DNA of 9,542 bases from JAZGBC01 sp036444495 (GTDB lineage Bacteria; Pseudomonadota; Alphaproteobacteria; Kiloniellales; J153): NCBI GenBank assembly GCA_036444495.1, contig JAZGBC010000034.1, positions 1 to 9,542 of the forward strand. The letters are read 5' to 3'. Positions 6,567 to 9,542 of the stretch are shown piece by piece (within the stretch, counting starts at the first letter, position 1; each line of letters starts with the position of its first letter). The position numbers were made by a program, and so were the translations under genes. The notes below the pieces were generated by a model. The model was not told where the DNA came from and searched no databases. It saw only the letters and a program-made list of their open reading frames with translations.

Positions 6567-7958
6567 ATGACCGTGCGGCCAAACTCGCCGGAAGCCCGCG
6601 ATATCGCGAGCCATCTGCACCCCTATACCAACGCCCGCAAGCACGAAGAGACGGGCCCCATGATCATCACCGAGGGTAAGGGCGTCTACGTCTACGACAG
6701 CGAGGGCAAGGAATACATCGAAGGCCTGGCCGGGCTTTGGTGCGCCTCCCTCGGCTTTGGCGAGGAGCGCCTGATCCAGGCCGCCGCCGTGCAGATGCGC
6801 AAGCTGCCCTTCTACCACAGCTTCGCGCACAAGGTGCCCGCCCCGGTCATCGACCTGGCCGAGAAGCTGCTCGAGATCGCGCCGGTCAAGATGTCCAAGG
6901 TCTTCTTCGCTAATTCCGGCTCGGAGGCCAACGACACGGTCATCAAGCTGATCTGGTACTACAACAACGCCCTCGGCCGGCCGGAGAAGAAGAAGATCAT
7001 CAGCCGCATCAAGGGCTATCACGGGGTCACCGTAGCCACCGCCAGCCTGACCGGTCTGCCTTACAACCACCGGGACTTCGACCTGCCCATCGCGAACATC
7101 CTGCATACCGAATGCCCGCACCACTACCGCTACGCCGAGGAGGGCGAGAGCGAGGAGGACTTCGCCAGCCGGCGGGCGGCCGATCTGGAACAGATGATCC
7201 TCGATGAGGGCCCGGAGACCATAGCCGCCTTCATCGGCGAGCCGGTCATGGGCGCGGGCGGCGTCATCGTGCCGCCCAGGACCTATTGGGAGAAGATCCA
7301 GGCGGTCCTCAAGAAGTACGACGTGCTGCTCATCGCCGACGAGGTGATCTGCGGCTTTGGGCGCACGGGCAACCTCTTCGGCAGCCAGACCTTCGGCATC
7401 AAGCCCGACATCATGACGGTCGCCAAGGCGCTCAGCGCCAGCTACCTGCCGATCTCGGCCGCACTGATCTCGGACCCGATGTACCAGGCGATCGCCGACA
7501 ACACGGCCAAGATCGGCATGCTGGGCCACGGCTATACCTACAGCGGCCATCCCGTGCCCGCCGCCGTCGCCCTGGAAACCCTCAAGATCTACGAGGAACG
7601 GGACATCGTGGGCCACGTGCGCCGGATCGCCCCGCGCCTCCAGGAGGGGCTGCAACGTTTCGCCGATCATCCGCTCGTGGGCGAGGTGCGCGGCGTGGGC
7701 CTGATCGCCGCCGTGGAAGTGGTCGCCGACAAGGCGAGCAAGACCCCCTTCGACCCGCCGGGGCAGGTGGGCGCCTATCTGGCCCAACGCACCCAGGAAA
7801 ACGGTGTGATCCTGCGGAATCTGATGGATTCGCTCGCGTTCTGCCCGCCGCTCATCATCACGGAAGAGCAGATCGACACCCTGCTGTCGGCCTTTGGGCG
7901 CGCGCTCGACGAGACGGCCGCTTGGGTCGAGCAGGAGGGCTTGGCCGCCGTCGCCTAA
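6567..7958 (+). CDS. Class III PLP-dependent aminotransferase (omega-amino acid/amine:pyruvate type)
   Basis: Cytoplasmic enzyme moving an amino group between an amine or omega-amino acid and a keto acid, usually pyruvate. It has 463 residues, typical for the omega-transaminase subgroup (SpuC, beta-alanine-pyruvate and Chromobacterium-type enzymes). Visible features in order: HPYTNARKHEE (18-28), GLAGLWCASLG (53-63, with the active-site Trp58), the PLP-phosphate loop NSGSEANDT (116-124), YHG (151-153) stacking on PLP, GEPVMGAGGV (224-233), DEVICGFGRTG (258-268, Asp258 binding the pyridine nitrogen), TVAKALSASY (284-293, Schiff-base Lys287) and the substrate loop GHGYTYSGHP (320-329). Arg417 in ILRN fits the flipping arginine that binds carboxylates in this subgroup. 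All catalytic residues are present. It is divergent from the DapB-like gene, and 178 bp separates it from hemA. The exact amine donor is unknown. Confidence 0.93.
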   Translation: MTVRPNSPEARDIASHLHPYTNARKHEETGPMIITEGKGVYVYDSEGKEYIEGLAGLWCASLGFGEERLIQAAAVQMRKLPFYHSFAHKVPAPVIDLAEKLLEIAPVKMSKVFFANSGSEANDTVIKLIWYYNNALGRPEKKKIISRIKGYHGVTVATASLTGLPYNHRDFDLPIANILHTECPHHYRYAEEGESEEDFASRRAADLEQMILDEGPETIAAFIGEPVMGAGGVIVPPRTYWEKIQAVLKKYDVLLIADEVICGFGRTGNLFGSQTFGIKPDIMTVAKALSASYLPISAALISDPMYQAIADNTAKIGMLGHGYTYSGHPVPAAVALETLKIYEERDIVGHVRRIAPRLQEGLQRFADHPLVGEVRGVGLIAAVEVVADKASKTPFDPPGQVGAYLAQRTQENGVILRNLMDSLAFCPPLIITEEQIDTLLSAFGRALDETAAWVEQEGLAAVA

Positions 7959-7959
7959 G

Positions 7960-7973
7960 TGTCCGTGAGGACA
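7960..7973 (+). other. Small hairpin with GTGA tetraloop after the aminotransferase stop
   Basis: TGTCC-GTGA-GGACA is a 5-bp stem capped by a GNRA-type tetraloop, starting two bases after the stop codon. It lacks a following T-run, so it is more likely an mRNA 3'-end structure or a Rho-assisted stop than an intrinsic terminator. Confidence 0.35.
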
Positions 7974-8033
7974 ATCCGTCGAAATTTGTGGGGATTTACC
8001 GCTCCCGGGCCGGGCCGGAGGCGGCGCGAAAAC

Positions 8034-8062
8034 TTGACATATCGCAAGTGACGGGGCTTAAG
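8034..8062 (+). promoter_or_regulatory. Candidate hemA promoter with overlapping FNR/CRP-like dyad
   Basis: A perfect -35 TTGACA (8034-8039) is followed after 17 bp by CTTAAG (8057-8062, 3 of 6 to TATAAT), which would start transcription near 8069. TTGACATATCGCAA (8034-8047) also resembles an FNR/FnrL box (TTGAT-N4-ATCAA), keeping TTGA and CAA but not the inner bases. hemA is under FnrL control in Rhodobacter, so such a site would make sense. The -35 is clear; the -10 and the FNR reading are weaker. Confidence 0.45.
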
Positions 8063-8071
8063 AATTAGGTA

Positions 8072-8083
8072 ATGGTTAACCAT
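8072..8083. promoter_or_regulatory. Perfect 12-bp palindrome in the hemA leader
   Basis: ATGGTTAACCAT is a perfect palindrome a few bases after the predicted hemA transcription start. It contains TTAACCAT (8076-8083), which matches the half-site described for the alphaproteobacterial cell-cycle regulator CtrA. The related TAACCAT recurs at 8111-8117. Position just after the start would suit a repressing operator. Which protein binds is inference. Confidence 0.4.
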
Positions 8084-8136
8084 CCTGCGATTGAATAGCA
8101 GCCACGGCCATAACCATTTCGCCAGGCAGTACCGTC

Positions 8137-9348
8137 ATGGATTACGAAGGTTACTTCGCAGAGGCCGTCGCAAGCCTGAAGACCGAGGGCCGCTACCGCA
8201 TTTTCGCGGACCTGGAGCGCTGCGCCGGGGATTTCCCCCGCGCCCGGCGCCACGGCCCCAAGGGAACCGATCGGGTCACGGTCTGGTGCAGCAACGACTA
8301 TCTGGGCATGGGCCAGCACCCGAAGGTGCTCGAGGCCATGACCGAGGCGCTCAAGAGCTGCGGCGCAGGCGCCGGCGGGACGCGCAACATCTCGGGCACC
8401 AACCATTACCACGTGCTGCTGGAACAGGAGCTGGCCGAGTTGCACGGCAAGGAGGCCGCGCTGCTCTTCACCTCGGGCTATGTCTCCAATATGGCCGCCT
8501 TATCCACGCTCGCCGCCAAGCTGCCCGACTGCGTCGTCCTCTCCGACGAGATGAACCACGCCTCCATGATCGATGGAATCCGCCACAGCCGGGCCGATAA
8601 GCAGATCTTCAGGCACAACGACCCGGCGGACCTGGAGCGGCGCCTGGCCGAGCTGGACCCGGGCCGGGCCAAGCTGGTGGCCTTCGAATCGGTCTATTCC
8701 ATGGACGGAGACATCGCCCCCATCGCTGAATTCTGCGATGTCGCCGAGCGCCACGGCGCCATGACCTATCTGGACGAGGTCCACGCCGTGGGCCTCTACG
8801 GTCCGCGCGGCGGCGGGATCGCCGAGCGCGAGGGCCTGATGGACCGGGTGACGGTCATCGAGGGCACCCTGGCCAAGGCCTTCGGCGTCATGGGCGGCTA
8901 CATCGCCGCCTCGGCCGACCTGGTCGACTTCATACGCAGCTTCGCCTCCGCCTTCATCTTCACCACCGCGCTGGCGCCCGCCGTGGCCGCCGGCGCGCTC
9001 GCCAGCGTGCGCCACCTCAAGGTGAGCGGCGCCGAGCGCGAAAGGCACCAGGAACGGGCCGCCACCTGCAAGGCACGGCTCCTGGAGGCCGGTCTGCCGG
9101 TCATGCCCTCGGATAGCCATATCGTGCCGGTCCTGGTGGGCGACCCGGTGCTCTGCCGCCAGGTGACCGATATCCTGCTGGACCGCCACGGCATCTATAT
9201 CCAGCCGATCAACTACCCCACCGTGCCGCGGGGCACGGAGCGGCTGCGCATCACCCCCTCGCCGGTCCACTCCGATGCGGACATGGACCACCTGGTCCAG
9301 GCGCTGGGCCAGGTCTGGAAGGAGCTGGAGCTGTCCCGGGCTGCCTGA
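8137..9348 (+). CDS. hemA: 5-aminolevulinate synthase
   Basis: Condenses glycine with succinyl-CoA to 5-aminolevulinate, CO2 and CoA. It is the PLP-dependent first step of haem, bacteriochlorophyll and corrinoid synthesis by the Shemin route, in the cytoplasm as a homodimer. It has 403 residues, matching bacterial ALAS. The start MDYEGYF...EGRYRIF is characteristic of alphaproteobacterial HemA. Further signatures: CSNDYLGMG (51-59), GAGAGGTRNISGT (76-88, Thr82 separating ALAS from other alpha-oxoamine synthases), DEMNHASMIDG (137-147), ESVYSMDGDIAP (184-195), LDEVHAVGLYG (212-222), catalytic lysine 247 in GTLAKAFG (243-250), and PINYPTVPRGTERLRITPSP (357-376). The Shine-Dalgarno is weak (AGG at 8124-8126). 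It is a single-gene unit between its own candidate promoter and a downstream terminator region; no other haem gene is in view. Confidence 0.97.
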   Translation: MDYEGYFAEAVASLKTEGRYRIFADLERCAGDFPRARRHGPKGTDRVTVWCSNDYLGMGQHPKVLEAMTEALKSCGAGAGGTRNISGTNHYHVLLEQELAELHGKEAALLFTSGYVSNMAALSTLAAKLPDCVVLSDEMNHASMIDGIRHSRADKQIFRHNDPADLERRLAELDPGRAKLVAFESVYSMDGDIAPIAEFCDVAERHGAMTYLDEVHAVGLYGPRGGGIAEREGLMDRVTVIEGTLAKAFGVMGGYIAASADLVDFIRSFASAFIFTTALAPAVAAGALASVRHLKVSGAERERHQERAATCKARLLEAGLPVMPSDSHIVPVLVGDPVLCRQVTDILLDRHGIYIQPINYPTVPRGTERLRITPSPVHSDADMDHLVQALGQVWKELELSRAA

Positions 9349-9362
9349 AGCGGCAGTCTCTT

Positions 9363-9380
9363 GGGGGCCCCGATGCCCCC
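9363..9380 (+). terminator. GC-rich stem-loop after hemA
   Basis: GGGGGC (9363-9368) and GCCCCC (9375-9380) form a 6-bp all-GC stem with a 6-base loop, 14 bp after the hemA stop. No T-run follows directly, so it probably works together with the next hairpin or as a 3'-end stabiliser. Confidence 0.45.
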
Positions 9381-9422
9381 GGAAAGCGGGAGCCCCTGGA
9401 ATTCCTTAAGAAAATAAGCATA

Positions 9423-9452
9423 GCCCGACGCTGGCTGGGCCTTTTAATTTTT
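9423..9452 (+). terminator. Candidate intrinsic terminator of hemA
   Basis: GCCC (9423-9426) and GGGC (9437-9440) enclose a 10-base loop and are followed by CTTTTAATTTTT (9441-9452). The T-rich tract is the best in the window. The stem is short, and AGCC/GGCT is an alternative pairing, so terminator strength is uncertain. Confidence 0.5.
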
Positions 9453-9478
9453 GCCAAATACGACAGTGACCTGTTAAT
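9451..9478 (+). promoter_or_regulatory. Candidate promoter reading out of the right end
   Basis: TTGCCA (9451-9456, 5 of 6) and GTTAAT (9473-9478, 4 of 6) are separated by 16 bp. It would start transcription near 9485 toward a gene beyond the window. It sits directly after the hemA terminator T-tract, which is a sensible position, but no downstream gene is visible to confirm it. Confidence 0.4.
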
Positions 9479-9499
9479 CTGCGCCATGTCGGGGCGGGT

Positions 9500-9524
9500 T
9501 TGGGACTCCCATTCTCGGTCCCAA
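9500..9524. repeat. Inverted repeat TTGGGAC-N11-GTCCCAA
   Basis: Two perfect 7-bp arms (9500-9506 and 9518-9524) flank 11 bases. The repeat would fall in the leader of whatever the preceding promoter drives, as a hairpin or as a regulator site. The 194 bp after hemA hold no convincing gene. Confidence 0.5.
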
Positions 9525-9542
9525 TAACGTAGCATCGGCCCT

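Noticed and set aside
5604..7787. A 727-codon minus-strand frame that would extend the DapB-like protein upstream by 460 residues
   Set aside because: The extension is antisense to the aminotransferase and resembles no domain. The strong GGAGG at 6414-6418 and the Rossmann strand right after Met at 6407 fix the start. The open frame is a high-GC artefact.
5559..7958. A 799-codon plus-strand open frame covering the aminotransferase plus about 336 extra N-terminal codons
   Set aside because: The upstream third is antisense to the DapB-like gene and low in complexity (Arg/Gly/Ala-rich). ATG 6567 has a Shine-Dalgarno and gives the family's normal N-terminus.
7959..7985. Hammerhead-ribozyme-like element, because GTCCGTGAGGAC equals the stem II used in many hammerheads
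   Set aside because: The conserved core CTGATGA before and GAAA directly after the stem are missing, and no stem I or III is evident. It is only a small GNRA-capped hairpin.
9500..9524. MraZ-type TGGG repeat operator of a cell-division cluster
   Set aside because: MraZ sites need several TGGG repeats at regular spacing on one strand. Here there is one on the plus strand, and two on the minus strand at the wrong spacing.
9486..9527. 13-codon open frame (MSGRVWDS...) as a leader peptide
   Set aside because: There is no ribosome-binding site, no run of a single regulatory amino acid, and it overlaps an inverted repeat. A chance frame is the simpler reading.

Overview
The window is GC-rich DNA with dense, strongly GC3-biased genes. 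It most likely comes from an alphaproteobacterium of the Rhodospirillales/Kiloniellales kind. The best evidence is a complete 5-aminolevulinate synthase (HemA, Shemin pathway), an enzyme typical of alphaproteobacteria among bacteria. No rRNA, tRNA, CRISPR array or insertion sequence was seen.

Layout. From 1 to 1693 (+) lie the two inner-membrane permeases of a peptide/nickel-type (Dpp/Opp) ABC importer; the first is cut by the window edge. They converge, 25 bp apart, on a second importer of the same superfamily encoded on the minus strand (5343 down to 1719). Its order is periplasmic binding protein, DppB-type permease, DppC-type permease, with a strong stem-loop after the binding-protein gene. 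Neither set has an ATPase gene inside the window. Upstream of the binding protein, on the same strand, is a DapB-family reductase (6407-5604) that has lost the catalytic histidines of true DapB. It is divergent from a class III (omega-type) aminotransferase (6567-7958, +). Then comes hemA (8137-9348, +) with its own candidate promoter, followed by terminator-like hairpins and a candidate outward promoter with an inverted repeat at the right end.

How the genes may work together. hemA makes the committed tetrapyrrole precursor and looks independently controlled. The minus-strand importer, the atypical DapB-like reductase and the aminotransferase could form an uptake and conversion module for an amino compound: import, then transamination to or from pyruvate, and reduction of an imine-like intermediate. 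That link is inferred from gene order, from the altered active site and from a 9-bp sequence shared by the two intergenic regions; it is not proven. No wholly new multi-gene system is evident. The DapB-like protein and its neighbourhood are the part most worth following up.
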